DNA of 64,000 nt from DTU015 sp964641455 (GCA_964641455.1 CAZXLH010000009.1:1-64000), one strand, 5' to 3'; shown: positions 8,767 through 17,896, numbered from the stretch's first letter. Numbers and translations: made by a program. Notes: generated by a model from the sequence alone, not told the origin.

Positions 8767-10040
8767 ATAAGGTGAATTATGGAAATAAGGGCGAGTATGT
8801 ACACCAACCAATGAATTTCTTTGGCTTTTCCGGAAAGAGCTTTAACAACTACGTAGCTGATAAAGCCTGCCGAAATCCCATCTGATATCGAAAATGCAAA
8901 AGGCATCATTGCTATGGTCATAAAAGCCGGGAAAGCCTCGGAAAAATCGGACCAGTCAATGTCTTTTACAGGAAGCATCATAAGCACCCCTACGATAATG
9001 AGTGCAGGAGCCGTAGCTTCAGTAGGAATCATACCTGCAAGAGGTGAAAAAACCAAAGATACGAGAAACAGGATCCCAATTACAACTGCAGTAAGCCCTG
9101 TTCTTCCGCCTTCAGCAATTCCGGCACTTGATTCTACATAAGTAGTTACAGTACTTGTACCAAGCGCCGCGCCCAGGCAAGTACCTATAGCATCAACGGT
9201 CATCATTTCCTTAATTCTTGGAAGTTGCCCTTTTTCATCAAGCATATTGGCTCTTGAAGCAGTGCCCATAAGGGTGCCTACCGTATCGAAAACGTCTACA
9301 AACCAGAAACTGAAAATGGTCATAAATCCTAGGCTAATAGCTCCCTTAATGTCCAGTTTAAAAGCGATAGGTGCCAAAGATGCAGGTTTTCCCACGATAC
9401 TTCCTGCAATTTGCGTAACTCCCATGGGAATTCCTATTACGGTGGTTATCAGAATGCCCAAAAGAATAGATCCTCGAACATTCCTAGCCATAAGTATTGC
9501 AGTTATCAAGAGCCCTATTAAAGCAAGAGCAGGTCCCGGAGCCGCAAGATTACCTCTGGCAACTATGGTAGCCGGATCACTCTGGATAATACCCGCGTTT
9601 TTTACACCGATAAACGCGATAAACAGTCCAATTCCTACTCCTACTGCACGTTTCAGTGTTTTGGGAATGGCAGCATCAAGAATATTTATGGCCCCTGTCA
9701 AAGCCAGAACCAAAAATAACACACCTGACAGAAAAACAACACCAAGGGCAGCCTGCCATCCTACTTGTTCTGCCACTACAAAAGCAAAAAACGCGTTAAG
9801 CCCCATTCCGCTGGCTAAAGCATAAGGATAATTTGCTATAAGCCCTGCAAGAATTGTGGTGATACCTGCAGACAAAGCGGTTGCAGTCATTACAGCCCCA
9901 AAAGGCATACCGGTTGCACTCAAGATGTCGGGATTAACAAAAATGATATAAGCCATAGTCATGAAAGTAGTAATACCGGCTACTATTTCAGTGCGTACAT
10001 CGGTACCATTTTCTTTTAGTTTGAACCAACGTTCTAGCAA
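8760..10040 (-). CDS. NCS2/AzgA-family purine permease
   Basis: This 426-residue membrane protein has about 12-14 hydrophobic segments. It carries the AzgA-like opening block RTEIVAGITTFMTMAYIIFV and the later GTSTVTTYVESSAGIAEGGR. Such proteins (PbuG/PbuO type) import hypoxanthine, guanine or adenine by cation symport. TTG at 10040 follows AGGAGGCAACTC. It lies 41 bp downstream of hpt, so uptake and salvage of the same base are paired. Substrate preference cannot be read from sequence; hypoxanthine/guanine is inferred from hpt. Confidence 0.9.
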   Translation of the reverse strand: MLERWFKLKENGTDVRTEIVAGITTFMTMAYIIFVNPDILSATGMPFGAVMTATALSAGITTILAGLIANYPYALASGMGLNAFFAFVVAEQVGWQAALGVVFLSGVLFLVLALTGAINILDAAIPKTLKRAVGVGIGLFIAFIGVKNAGIIQSDPATIVARGNLAAPGPALALIGLLITAILMARNVRGSILLGILITTVIGIPMGVTQIAGSIVGKPASLAPIAFKLDIKGAISLGFMTIFSFWFVDVFDTVGTLMGTASRANMLDEKGQLPRIKEMMTVDAIGTCLGAALGTSTVTTYVESSAGIAEGGRTGLTAVVIGILFLVSLVFSPLAGMIPTEATAPALIIVGVLMMLPVKDIDWSDFSEAFPAFMTIAMMPFAFSISDGISAGFISYVVVKALSGKAKEIHWLVYILALISIIHLMP

Positions 10041-10081
10041 GAGTTGCCTCCTCCTTCATATAGACCGATTGTAAAATCCAC

Positions 10082-10618
10082 CTATTTCTTGTCAGGGTTC
10101 TCAAGTACACCAACATAGGGCAAGCCCCGATATTTTTGTGCATAGTCCAAACCATATCCGACGACAAAAGCATTGGGAATTATGAAACCGTAATAATCCA
10201 GGCTGACTCTCACTCTCCTTCTGGCAGGTTTATCCAGTAACGCACAAACCTTGAGGCTGGCGGGTTGTCTGTTTCTTAGTGTGTCCAGAAGATATCTTAG
10301 AGTTAATCCTGTATCGACAATATCTTCAACCAAAAGCACATGCCGGCCGGCTACGCTCTGTTCCAGATCTTTGGTTATCCTTACTTCTCCAGACGACTTT
10401 GTTGATGCTCCGTAACTTACAGTTCCCATGAAATCAACAGCTACATCACATTTTAAGTGCCTAATAAGATCTGCCATGAATACAAAACTGCCTTTTAACA
10501 CACCAACCATAAGAAGCTCCGTATTGGCATAATCCCTTGAAATTTCCGAGGCCAGCTCCTTAATTCGTTTGTCTATCTCTTGCTTGCTTATGAGTACTTT
10601 GATTCCGTCTTCTTGCAC
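10082..10618 (-). CDS. hpt: Hypoxanthine phosphoribosyltransferase
   Basis: Hpt salvages hypoxanthine (and often guanine) with PRPP. The 178-residue protein has the PRPP-binding motif VLLVEDIVDTGLTL and the family's VGYGLDYAQKYRGLPYVG near the C-terminus. I chose GTG at 10618 because GAGGGGGGTGA precedes it by the right distance and it gives the normal family length; the frame is open to 10651 but that extension is unsupported. It heads the purine block and diverges from the PspC gene. Confidence 0.94.
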   Translation of the reverse strand: MQEDGIKVLISKQEIDKRIKELASEISRDYANTELLMVGVLKGSFVFMADLIRHLKCDVAVDFMGTVSYGASTKSSGEVRITKDLEQSVAGRHVLLVEDIVDTGLTLRYLLDTLRNRQPASLKVCALLDKPARRRVRVSLDYYGFIIPNAFVVGYGLDYAQKYRGLPYVGVLENPDKK

Positions 10619-10695
10619 AATTTCACCCCCCTCGCACACTTCCGTGTTCAATTTAACACTTCAATTTAGATTATGCAATAACAAATATAACAATA

Positions 10696-10718
10696 GTTGA
10701 ATTGTCAAACAATTCAAC
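10696..10718. promoter_or_regulatory. Perfect 10-bp inverted repeat between hpt and pspC
   Basis: GTTGAATTGT-CAA-ACAATTCAAC is a perfect palindrome with a 3-bp centre, lying in the divergent spacer. Read on the minus strand it contains TTGACA, a possible -35 hexamer, but I see no matching -10 at the right distance. The position and symmetry suggest an operator for a dimeric regulator; a hairpin in either leader RNA is the alternative. Confidence 0.5.
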
Positions 10719-10821
10719 TGCCAACTTGTTTTTAATACCTAATGGTTAAGTGCAATTAAGTGTTACTATTCATGTAGGTTTGCGTATTACTTATTGTAAA
10801 ATGCATAAAGGAGGAACGAGC

Positions 10822-11016
10822 TTGTCTAAAAAATTGTACCGCTCAAAAACCAAAAGAATGGTATCAGGTGTATGCGGAGGGCTTGGAGAGTATTTCGATA
10901 TAGATGAAACCATATTCCGCCTCGGTGTAGCCTTCATCACGTGTATAACAGCCATAATTCCAGGAGTTTTATTTTACCTGGCAGCATCTATCATAATACC
11001 TGAAAGCCCTGAATGA
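10822..11016 (+). CDS. PspC domain-containing small membrane protein
   Basis: This 64-residue protein has the PspC pattern KRMVSGVCGGLGEYFDID followed by one long hydrophobic segment. TTG at 10822 lies behind AAAGGAGG; the open frame to 10750 is upstream sequence. PspC domains occur in envelope-stress proteins, and in Bacillota the stand-alone version is common but uncharacterised. It is transcribed away from hpt and converges with the small membrane protein gene 46 bp downstream. Confidence 0.88.
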   Translation: MSKKLYRSKTKRMVSGVCGGLGEYFDIDETIFRLGVAFITCITAIIPGVLFYLAASIIIPESPE

Positions 11017-11062
11017 AAAACCCAAAGCAATTGCAGAACATTCGAAGTTGAGCCCGGCAACT

Positions 11063-11341
11063 TCAGTCAATAAGTTGTCCGGCAATAACAAAACACATTA
11101 GCATAATGATATCGAAGGCAGCAGCGATGTAAACATTGCTCCCGCCTTTTACAGCCCAGGCCCAACTTCCAAAAAAGCAAGTTAAATATATAATGCTAAG
11201 CCACCTATTTATTTTCCTGTGTCTTTGCCAAACAGCCATCTTCTCATCCCACGACATTTGCTCCCATTGGGGAGCCTCCCATATAGGAGGCTTCAGCCTA
11301 AGCCACCTTCTCAGTTCCCAAAGCCAACCATCAGGTTTCAA
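11063..11341 (-). CDS. Small membrane protein in the GlmL-like cluster
   Basis: I do not recognise this 92-residue protein. Its first 45 residues are Trp/Arg-rich and amphipathic, followed by two membrane segments (about 47-63 and 70-89). TTG at 11341 lies behind AGAGGTG and overlaps the end of the upstream gene by 11 bp, so it is very probably the third gene of a translation-coupled trio. Confidence 0.6.
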   Translation of the reverse strand: MKPDGWLWELRRWLRLKPPIWEAPQWEQMSWDEKMAVWQRHRKINRWLSIIYLTCFFGSWAWAVKGGSNVYIAAAFDIIMLMCFVIAGQLID

Positions 11342-12734
11342 AACGAAACACCTCTAGATTAGCCTGAGGAACGGTTACCAGGCGCCCATCACCAAGCCTA
11401 ACCTTGGCAACTTCAACTACAGCCTCACATTCTATTTGCTCTGGCTTATCCGGTACATGCTCCACTGTACCCCACAAGCCAAAATATGGCGGCCTGGTGC
11501 ACCTTACCCTATCTCCTTGATTCACCTGCGCCAGCATCGCCACAGGCAAACCGCTTGCCTCATCAGACACTAACGATATCGCCGGGCTTTTATGTGCAGC
11601 TTCCAAGTCCTCAATTTGGCTGCATATGATAACCTCAGGCCTTACTACTCCTGCCCTTATTTGAGTGGTACCGTCAATGGAAGCAATTCTTCCTTCATTA
11701 CCTGCAAGTATGTTCCATGCTTCACGGCTCATGGAAATCTTGCCGAAACCTTCGAGAAGAATAATTGTGAAATCTATATCCTCCTGGCCTGTTAGCCCCA
11801 CATTGATTTCTTTGCCAAGAATACGAACCAAATCAAGTTGGTTCATGCCTCCGGTAATCAGGCCCAAAGCGCCTTTTTCTATGGCTTCCTGCACCGATTC
11901 AAATGAAGCGAAACTACCACATGCCAGGATCTTGCCCTCGACACTCTCATCTAACCTGTCATGTCTAAGGGGTTCTTCCGGAGTGTCAGATAATATCATC
12001 AATTCGCCAAAGCGTTCACGGCCAATTCCAAATACGCCTTGAATATACGCTCCTTCCGAATCAATCACAGCACCATAATGATCAATGATTTCGCTGACTT
12101 TCCCGGATACGTGAGCAAGTACATCGGTATGCCTTATGGGTCTTACTATTGTAATAGTGCCTGTAAGAGTACAGATCCTCTCGACAATTCCGCTAATAGG
12201 CGCATAGACAAAGTCTGTGTGCCATCCGGTTGTGGCAATAATCTTACCTTCGTAGACAAAGTCACCTTCCCTAACCGTAGTATACATTCTTAAAAAGCGG
12301 GGCCGTACTCCCAATTTAGAAGCAGCCGCTACAATACTCATTGGTTTTGCCGAACGTGGATCTTCACGTATTACAATTCGGCCCTGGGTTCTGGAAATAT
12401 ATTCAATGACCCCATCACACGGAGATCTAACTTCTATGATTTCAGACCAAAAGTTTTTCTGGTATCTGGCTAATACTTCACCGGATTTAACAACATCACC
12501 TTGCTCTTTAATTAATACTTGGTCGACAAGCTCAGGCTCTGTCCTTTGCTTGAGTTCCGCCCTCAAATCTACAACATATGGGTTTCCCTTAACAAACTCG
12601 GCTTTTGCAATTACAGTGTCAGGGGAAACCACATCGCCTTCTTGAACCAAAACCTCACCCGGAGTGGGCAGTTTCCGCTCTTTGCGAATAGTTGCCCTCT
12701 CTAATACCTTAAGTGTGGATAGCAAAGCCATCAT
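11331..12734 (-). CDS. Barrel-sandwich/KOW-like protein paired with a GlmL-like ATPase
   Basis: This 467-residue protein has no function I can name. Its first 200 residues contain three lipoyl/barrel-sandwich-like segments (PGEVLVQEGDVVSPDTVIA, then RSPCDGVIEYISRTQGRIVI, then a third near residue 160). A central region holds GKILACGSFASFESVQEAI and GALGLITGGMNQ. The C-terminal 70 residues look KOW- or SH3-like (QVNQGDRVRCTRPPYFGLWG). I chose ATG at 12734 behind GAGGAGGTGACA; ATG at 12731 is equally possible. It follows the GlmL-like gene by about 10 bp, so the two probably act together. Confidence 0.65.
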   Translation of the reverse strand: MMALLSTLKVLERATIRKERKLPTPGEVLVQEGDVVSPDTVIAKAEFVKGNPYVVDLRAELKQRTEPELVDQVLIKEQGDVVKSGEVLARYQKNFWSEIIEVRSPCDGVIEYISRTQGRIVIREDPRSAKPMSIVAAASKLGVRPRFLRMYTTVREGDFVYEGKIIATTGWHTDFVYAPISGIVERICTLTGTITIVRPIRHTDVLAHVSGKVSEIIDHYGAVIDSEGAYIQGVFGIGRERFGELMILSDTPEEPLRHDRLDESVEGKILACGSFASFESVQEAIEKGALGLITGGMNQLDLVRILGKEINVGLTGQEDIDFTIILLEGFGKISMSREAWNILAGNEGRIASIDGTTQIRAGVVRPEVIICSQIEDLEAAHKSPAISLVSDEASGLPVAMLAQVNQGDRVRCTRPPYFGLWGTVEHVPDKPEQIECEAVVEVAKVRLGDGRLVTVPQANLEVFRFET

Positions 12735-12744
12735 TGTCACCTCC

Positions 12745-14535
12745 TCATAGATTCTTTTTTAAGATACTTGACGGATAGGCGTCAAGGGCCTCGTACCAGC
12801 CGATAAGAGATGATCTCATAACGCTCTTGTCACCGAAAAATACAAGGGGCCTTCCTCGTCCATCTAAAATCAACCCTGTTACACCCTTAACAAGTTTGCC
12901 TGAAATAGGTTTTCCAGGCCCAAAACCCAGATCGAATCGCCTGTCAGGGACAGCTTCAAATGCAGTATCTCCCAGATCATCTACATCCACTATCTGCAAA
13001 TCGCCTGCGACAATATCGAAACTGTTATTTCCGGCTGTGACCCGGCCGATAGACGTACCCGGCGGAACCTCAGGCCCTACCGGTGCGATACAAGTTCCAA
13101 GGGGAATTAAAGTTTCTGTTTCCATGATCTCTACAGCTGCATCCTTGTCAATGTCCATAAGCACACCCATATAGGGCAGCAAAAATCGGCTATCGACAAA
13201 CAAGCCGGTAATCCCTTCAGGCTGCAGCCCATCCAAAAGTATCATGGCTGCCTGATTGCGCCTGGGTGCATATGAAAGCACTCCGCCTGTGCCAACCAAC
13301 ACCTTAACCTTCATCATGTCTACAAGTGTTTGGCCTGAAGCATCTTGGTAAAATATATCTCCTGCACTGCGCTGTTGCTGAACTCCCTTGAGCCCACGTA
13401 TAAGCGACTTGTGATGTTCAAGTGAAAGCCTTAACGCTTCTTTGCACAGTGCCTGCTCTAGCATAAGTTCCTCAAAAGTCTGCGGCAAACCTGCAGGCCT
13501 TATCATCTTGTTGAAGTTCCAGTTCCTCACAAAATTTTCATCAGAGTCAAACGGCAACCACCTTAGCACAAGTTCAGGAGTAGCTTCGCTTAAAACATTT
13601 CCCATACTGTAAGACATTCCAAGATTTGCCGAGACGGTTCGATAGAACTTGGAATCTATCACTGAAAATACGTCTGTGGTAGCTCCGCCTACGTCAACAG
13701 CCAAAACATCGCCTTGAACTTTTTGTGCCAGGTAAATTAATGCATCGCCAACAGCTACGGGAGTAGGTTTCACATTGCCCTGGGCCCAGGACAGCACTGT
13801 GTTGTAACCCGGAGCATGCATCATTACATGCTCCAAAAACAAGTTATGGATCTGGTTTCTTGCAGGGCCAAGCACTTCTTTTTCAAGTACCGGCCTTATA
13901 TTTTCAGCAAACGAAACTTCCATTGCTCCTTCGAAAAGCTTATCAACCAGGCTCCTGGCTTCAACATTGCCTGCAAAAATTACAGGCATCTTGAACTCCT
14001 TGCCAAACCTAGGTTGAGGATTGGCCATAGCCACCATTTCAGCTACAGCGGCAACTTCTGAAATATTGCCATCGTCAGTGCCGCCTGTAATCAGAACCAT
14101 GTCAGGCCTTATACGCTTAACTGCATCTATCTTCTCAATTACACTTCGGGGATCATCAAGGGCAATGACATCAGATACAATTGCCCCGGCACCCAATGCA
14201 GCTCTATGGGCTGATTCAGCAGTAATTTCTTCCATTAGGCCGGTCACTACCATTTGCAGCCCGCCACCGGCGCTTGAAGTAACAACAAAAACGTCTACAC
14301 CTGACTTTTGATGTGCAGGAGTTACCAAATGCGCTCCATCCAAGATTTTTACATCTGTTTGACTCTGCAGTTTTAAAAGGGCATTTCTAAGCCCAATCAT
14401 TACGTCCAAATGTGGGGTTTCAACAGTTGTGGGAGATACAGCTTTCGCCTGCAAAACCCAACCTTGCTCTTGCTTCTCAAACAGCACTGTCTTGGTGGTA
14501 GTGCTACCTATATCTGCAGCAAGAATTCTATACAC
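12745..14535 (-). CDS. GlmL/MutL-family ATPase-like protein
   Basis: The 596-residue protein belongs to the GlmL (glutamate mutase L, 'MutL') family, related to the actin/Hsp70/hexokinase ATPase fold. It has the phosphate-1 motif ADIGSTTTKTVL at the N-terminus, VLITGGTDDGNISE, GNVEARSLVDKL, the phosphate-2 motif LAVDVGGATTDVFSV and a C-terminal GTGGVLSYAP. Family members sit beside B12-dependent aminomutases and are thought to act as reactivating chaperones. No mutase is next to this copy; the neighbours are the barrel-sandwich/KOW protein and a small membrane protein. It starts with GTG at 14535 behind AAGGAGGGG. A second, shorter paralogue is in the ornithine operon. Confidence 0.85.
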   Translation of the reverse strand: MYRILAADIGSTTTKTVLFEKQEQGWVLQAKAVSPTTVETPHLDVMIGLRNALLKLQSQTDVKILDGAHLVTPAHQKSGVDVFVVTSSAGGGLQMVVTGLMEEITAESAHRAALGAGAIVSDVIALDDPRSVIEKIDAVKRIRPDMVLITGGTDDGNISEVAAVAEMVAMANPQPRFGKEFKMPVIFAGNVEARSLVDKLFEGAMEVSFAENIRPVLEKEVLGPARNQIHNLFLEHVMMHAPGYNTVLSWAQGNVKPTPVAVGDALIYLAQKVQGDVLAVDVGGATTDVFSVIDSKFYRTVSANLGMSYSMGNVLSEATPELVLRWLPFDSDENFVRNWNFNKMIRPAGLPQTFEELMLEQALCKEALRLSLEHHKSLIRGLKGVQQQRSAGDIFYQDASGQTLVDMMKVKVLVGTGGVLSYAPRRNQAAMILLDGLQPEGITGLFVDSRFLLPYMGVLMDIDKDAAVEIMETETLIPLGTCIAPVGPEVPPGTSIGRVTAGNNSFDIVAGDLQIVDVDDLGDTAFEAVPDRRFDLGFGPGKPISGKLVKGVTGLILDGRGRPLVFFGDKSVMRSSLIGWYEALDAYPSSILKKNL

Positions 14536-14985
14536 GGTACTCCCCTCCTTGCCTTTACCAAAGTATTAAACCTTATGTTTGAGGAGTTTATGGATTTAGA
14601 TATGCGGAAATATATGTTTTATTAATATTGCATCAACAGAAAAGGCCGGATTCTTTGTTATAACAGCAGCCCATTGGGGCCCTGTCTTTGGTCTGTTAGT
14701 CAAAATTCTACACAATTGCCAAAATTCCTTCTTGGCCAAATAATACAATACCTCTATATAGTATATGAGCCAAATTTATAATCTTGAAAGATTTCACTTA
14801 CTGAAGCCAAACTCTATGTTAGTATCCAAAAGACCCACGCAGAATGTTTAATCGTCTTTATCAGTTGTACAATCAAGACTTTCCCAAGCCAATATTGGCA
14901 AAAGGCCCTTTAGTAGTTGTCACACAATTTAACGAGTGATAAACTCTTTAAAATACTCTTATGAATTTAACGGAGGAGATCTCGT
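14536..14985. other. Divergent spacer between the GlmL-like gene and guaB
   Basis: The 450-bp spacer is A+T-rich. Its guaB-proximal end holds the promoter at 14917-14945. I see no purine riboswitch signature and no confident promoter for the GlmL-like gene. Nothing else recognisable. Confidence 0.5.
14917..14945 (+). promoter_or_regulatory. Sigma-A type promoter for guaB
   Basis: TTGTCA (14917-14922) and TAAACT (14940-14945) are separated by 17 bp, a good housekeeping promoter. The start would fall near 14952, leaving a leader of about 34 nt that ends in the SD CGGAGGAGA. Confidence 0.6.
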
Positions 14986-16452
14986 ATGAATAAACAAGAC
15001 AAGTTCTTAGGTGAGGCTCTGTCGTTTGACGACGTTCTCCTTGTTCCCGGATACTCTGAGGTATTGCCAAAAAACGTGGATATTTCTACATCCATTGGAA
15101 AAACACTCAAGTTAAGAATGCCAATCCTAAGCGCCGCCATGGACACTGTAACCGAAAGCCGAATGGCGATTGCATTGGCTCGCGAAGGTGGGCTTGGCAT
15201 AATACATCGAAACATGTCAATAAAACAACAAGCTCAAGAAGTCGACAGGGTAAAACGTTCAGATCACGGAGTAATCAGCGATCCGTTCTACCTGTCTCCT
15301 GACAAAACAGTAGAAGATGCTCTTGATGTGATGGCAAAATACCATATTTCCGGGGTGCCAATTATTTCCGGAGATCGCCTCGTAGGAATCATTACAAACA
15401 GGGACATACGTTTTGAAGAAGATTACACCAAACTTATTGATGAGGTCATGACAAAAGAAGGGCTCATAACTGCGCCTGTAGGAACTTCATTAGACGAAGC
15501 CAAGAACATTATGGGTAAGTACAAAATTGAAAAACTTCCGTTGGTTGACAGCGAGTTTCATTTAAAAGGGCTTATTACCCTAAAAGATATAGAGAAAACG
15601 CGTCAACACCCAAACGCATCGAAAGATGAAAAAGGCCGCCTGCTTGCAGGAGCTTGTGTAGGCGTAGGCCCAGGCACAATGAGCAGGGTAAGAGCCCTGG
15701 TGGATGCAGCCGTAGACGTAATAGTGGTAGACAGTGCTCATGGCCACTCAATAGGAGTGCTTGAAACTGTTGAAGCAATAAAAACTTCTTTCCCTGAAAA
15801 AACAATTATAGCCGGTAACGTAGCCACTGCAGAAGCCACATTAGACCTTATTAAGCGTGGCGCCGATTGTGTCAAAGTAGGTGTAGGGCCGGGTTCAATA
15901 TGTACCACAAGAGTAATAGCCGGGGCCGGCGTGCCTCAGATTACGGCCATTTTTAACGCAGCTCTGGTAGCAAAAGAGTACGGAGCTTTTGTAATCGCCG
16001 ACGGAGGCATTAAGTACTCCGGCGATATCATTAAGGCCCTGGCTGCAGGAGCCAACGCAGTTATGCTGGGAGGGCTCTTTGCCGGAACAGAGGAAAGCCC
16101 AGGCGAAATGGAAATCTGGCAAGGGCGCAGCTTTAAAGTATACCGTGGAATGGGTTCTCTTGCTGCTATGAAACAAGGAGCAGCCGATAGGTACTTCCAG
16201 GAACCTTCTACCAAATTAGTGCCTGAAGGCATTGAAGGAAGAGTTCCTTATAAAGGGCCTGTGGCAGATACGATTTACCAACTGATTGGTGGATTGCGGG
16301 CAGGAATGGGATACTGTGGAACCCCTAACCTTGAAGCTCTTCATGAAAACTCAAGGTTTGTTCGAATAAGCGGTGCAGGACTCAGAGAAAGCCATCCACA
16401 CGATGTGTATATAACCAAGGAAGCACCGAACTATACACCTTTTTCCCGTTAG
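14986..16452 (+). CDS. guaB: IMP dehydrogenase
   Basis: GuaB oxidises IMP to XMP with NAD+, the first step from IMP to guanine nucleotides, so it continues the pathway of the purine cluster nearby. The 488-residue protein has the N-terminal catalytic strand SFDDVLLVPGYSEVLP, two CBS domains (about residues 95-205), the catalytic cysteine loop GVGPGSICTTRV, and the flap region MGSLAAMKQGAADRYF. It has its own promoter and terminator and is transcribed opposite to its neighbours. Confidence 0.98.
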   Translation: MNKQDKFLGEALSFDDVLLVPGYSEVLPKNVDISTSIGKTLKLRMPILSAAMDTVTESRMAIALAREGGLGIIHRNMSIKQQAQEVDRVKRSDHGVISDPFYLSPDKTVEDALDVMAKYHISGVPIISGDRLVGIITNRDIRFEEDYTKLIDEVMTKEGLITAPVGTSLDEAKNIMGKYKIEKLPLVDSEFHLKGLITLKDIEKTRQHPNASKDEKGRLLAGACVGVGPGTMSRVRALVDAAVDVIVVDSAHGHSIGVLETVEAIKTSFPEKTIIAGNVATAEATLDLIKRGADCVKVGVGPGSICTTRVIAGAGVPQITAIFNAALVAKEYGAFVIADGGIKYSGDIIKALAAGANAVMLGGLFAGTEESPGEMEIWQGRSFKVYRGMGSLAAMKQGAADRYFQEPSTKLVPEGIEGRVPYKGPVADTIYQLIGGLRAGMGYCGTPNLEALHENSRFVRISGAGLRESHPHDVYITKEAPNYTPFSR

Positions 16453-16465
16453 GTACGCAAATAAT

Positions 16466-16505
16466 GCAAACAACCTGAGCGGCCGGTTCCGCCCAGGTTG
16501 TTTGC
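16466..16505. terminator. Bidirectional intrinsic terminator
   Basis: GCAAACAACCTG (16466-16477) pairs perfectly with CAGGTTGTTTGC (16494-16505) around a G+C-rich loop that can extend the stem. It lies between the convergent guaB and glycoside-hydrolase-like genes. It is followed by a T-rich run on the plus strand and preceded by an A-rich run, so it can end transcripts from both sides. Confidence 0.88.
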
Positions 16506-16530
16506 AAATTCTATTCTTGTTTCTTTTAGG

Positions 16531-17754
16531 CTACTCAGACGGGCCGTCAACCGAATATCTTACCCCTTGGGTATATACATTGGAAGGGTTCCACAACATA
16601 TAGGTTTCGATTTGATGTTCATATACGGCATCAATTTGCCCTTGAACTTCATTGGTTCCATACTTGACCCTCATCGAAAAATCCTGAAGCCAGGGGCGAA
16701 TCTTGCTTTTGAGGCCATTTGTCCGCTCCAAAGCCTCGCTCATGGCCTTGTATACAACTTCATACGGATGAGATTCAGGAACTTGAAACCCGTAAATTCC
16801 CGGATTGTAGTAATGAGACGGATAAACCATGGGGCATATGAAATCTACTGATGCAGCTAATTGCTCCAGCTTCTGCCCTATTCCCATATCATCTTGCGCA
16901 ATGGTCACAAATCCGAATACATCGGCGCTCAGATAAGCCTTCCCTTCAAGTACTTGCCCCATGTAATCGAGAAAAGCAGCGATAGCGTCACCTCTGCATT
17001 CGTATTCGTCGTGGCCTGGCATAAGCACTCCGGTTTTCTCCAGGCCCTGGGCACTGTCAGGAAACCTTACGTAATCAAGCTGAATTTCATGAAATCCCAT
17101 ATCCAGGGCCCACAATGAAATATCTTTGATGAGCTCCCAATTCCGTTTGTCGTACGGGTTCAGCCAAAGCCTGCCATCTCTGTCTTTCCACAAACTTCCG
17201 TCAGCGTTTCTGATCGCCTGAGAAGGTTGCAGCCTTGCCATATATGGATCTTGAAACGCTACTATCCGGGCAATCAGGTAATAGCCCTCTTGGTTAAGAA
17301 CATTAACCAATCCTGAAAAGTGATTATAACCGTCAGGTTTCGAACCAATATTTGAGGGAGCAACACACGGAATTCTACCGTTATTATCTTTTACATCGAT
17401 TACAAAGCAATTAAGCCCAGGATTTTCCCGGGCAAATGTTATCACTTCAGCAAACCTCGACGGCGTACCGAAAACATCCATAGTCACATAAACTCCCCGG
17501 GCTGAAAGCGCCTTTTTCTCCATGTCTTCGAGTATGTCATCTTGCTGAGTTTCAGAATCATTTTGATTAACCATACCTGCTTCAATATCAATATCAGGTG
17601 ATGGCTCCTCACCTGTTAAGATCCGGTTAAATGGAAACACTTCAAAGTAATAAGCCGTAGTTATGCCGGAAAAGAGCAAAACTACGATAAAAACGATCAA
17701 CCCAACATATGGTTTTGCCTTTTTTCTTTCATGCCTCGGAGGTGTTTGTGCCAT
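16531..17754 (-). CDS. Putative glycoside hydrolase (DUF4015-like TIM barrel)
   Basis: This 407-residue protein has a short cytoplasmic N-terminus, one membrane segment at about residues 16-37 and an acidic linker. The extracytoplasmic domain begins SARGVYVTMDVFGTP at about residue 84. Blocks such as VIDVKDNNGRIPC, EIQLDYVRFPDS, LSADVFGFVT and ICPMVYPSHY match the 'putative glycoside hydrolase' family formerly called DUF4015. The aspartates in DVKD, LDYVRFP and SADVFG are the likely active-site acids. It is a membrane-anchored wall or polysaccharide enzyme by inference. It follows cheX with a structured spacer between. Confidence 0.85.
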   Translation of the reverse strand: MAQTPPRHERKKAKPYVGLIVFIVVLLFSGITTAYYFEVFPFNRILTGEEPSPDIDIEAGMVNQNDSETQQDDILEDMEKKALSARGVYVTMDVFGTPSRFAEVITFARENPGLNCFVIDVKDNNGRIPCVAPSNIGSKPDGYNHFSGLVNVLNQEGYYLIARIVAFQDPYMARLQPSQAIRNADGSLWKDRDGRLWLNPYDKRNWELIKDISLWALDMGFHEIQLDYVRFPDSAQGLEKTGVLMPGHDEYECRGDAIAAFLDYMGQVLEGKAYLSADVFGFVTIAQDDMGIGQKLEQLAASVDFICPMVYPSHYYNPGIYGFQVPESHPYEVVYKAMSEALERTNGLKSKIRPWLQDFSMRVKYGTNEVQGQIDAVYEHQIETYMLWNPSNVYTQGVRYSVDGPSE

Positions 17755-17769
17755 GTCTACTCTCCCATC

Positions 17770-17890
17770 TTATGCCTGCCAAAAGTCAAAAACCCATCAT
17801 CAACGCCCAGTCTCTTGGCGGCACTCCTGTAACTTGTCTCTTCTGTTTAGACGGAAAGAACCCCTTTTTTGTTTCTGCTTGCAGGCATAA
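17770..17890 (-). ncRNA. Structured leader-like element closed by a perfect 10-bp stem
   Basis: On the minus strand TTATGCCTGC (17890-17881) pairs perfectly with GCAGGCATAA (17779-17770), enclosing about 100 nt. Inside are smaller pairings: GTCT with AGAC around an 9-nt loop, and CGCC with GGCG around 9 nt. The element starts 7 nt after the cheX stop and ends a few bases before the SD (GGGAGA) of the next gene. This is the layout of a riboswitch or other cis-acting RNA. It matches no riboswitch consensus I know: I compared it with c-di-GMP-I, ydaO, cobalamin, SAM and T-box. Confidence 0.4.
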
Positions 17891-17896
17891 TCGTAT

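Noticed and set aside
9247..9825. 192-codon plus-strand frame
   Set aside because: Antisense shadow of the NCS2 permease; repetitive hydrophobic composition mirrors the permease codons.
10619..10749. Purine riboswitch upstream of hpt (also checked before purE and guaB)
   Set aside because: The conserved purine aptamer core and its closing stem were not found at any of the three places.
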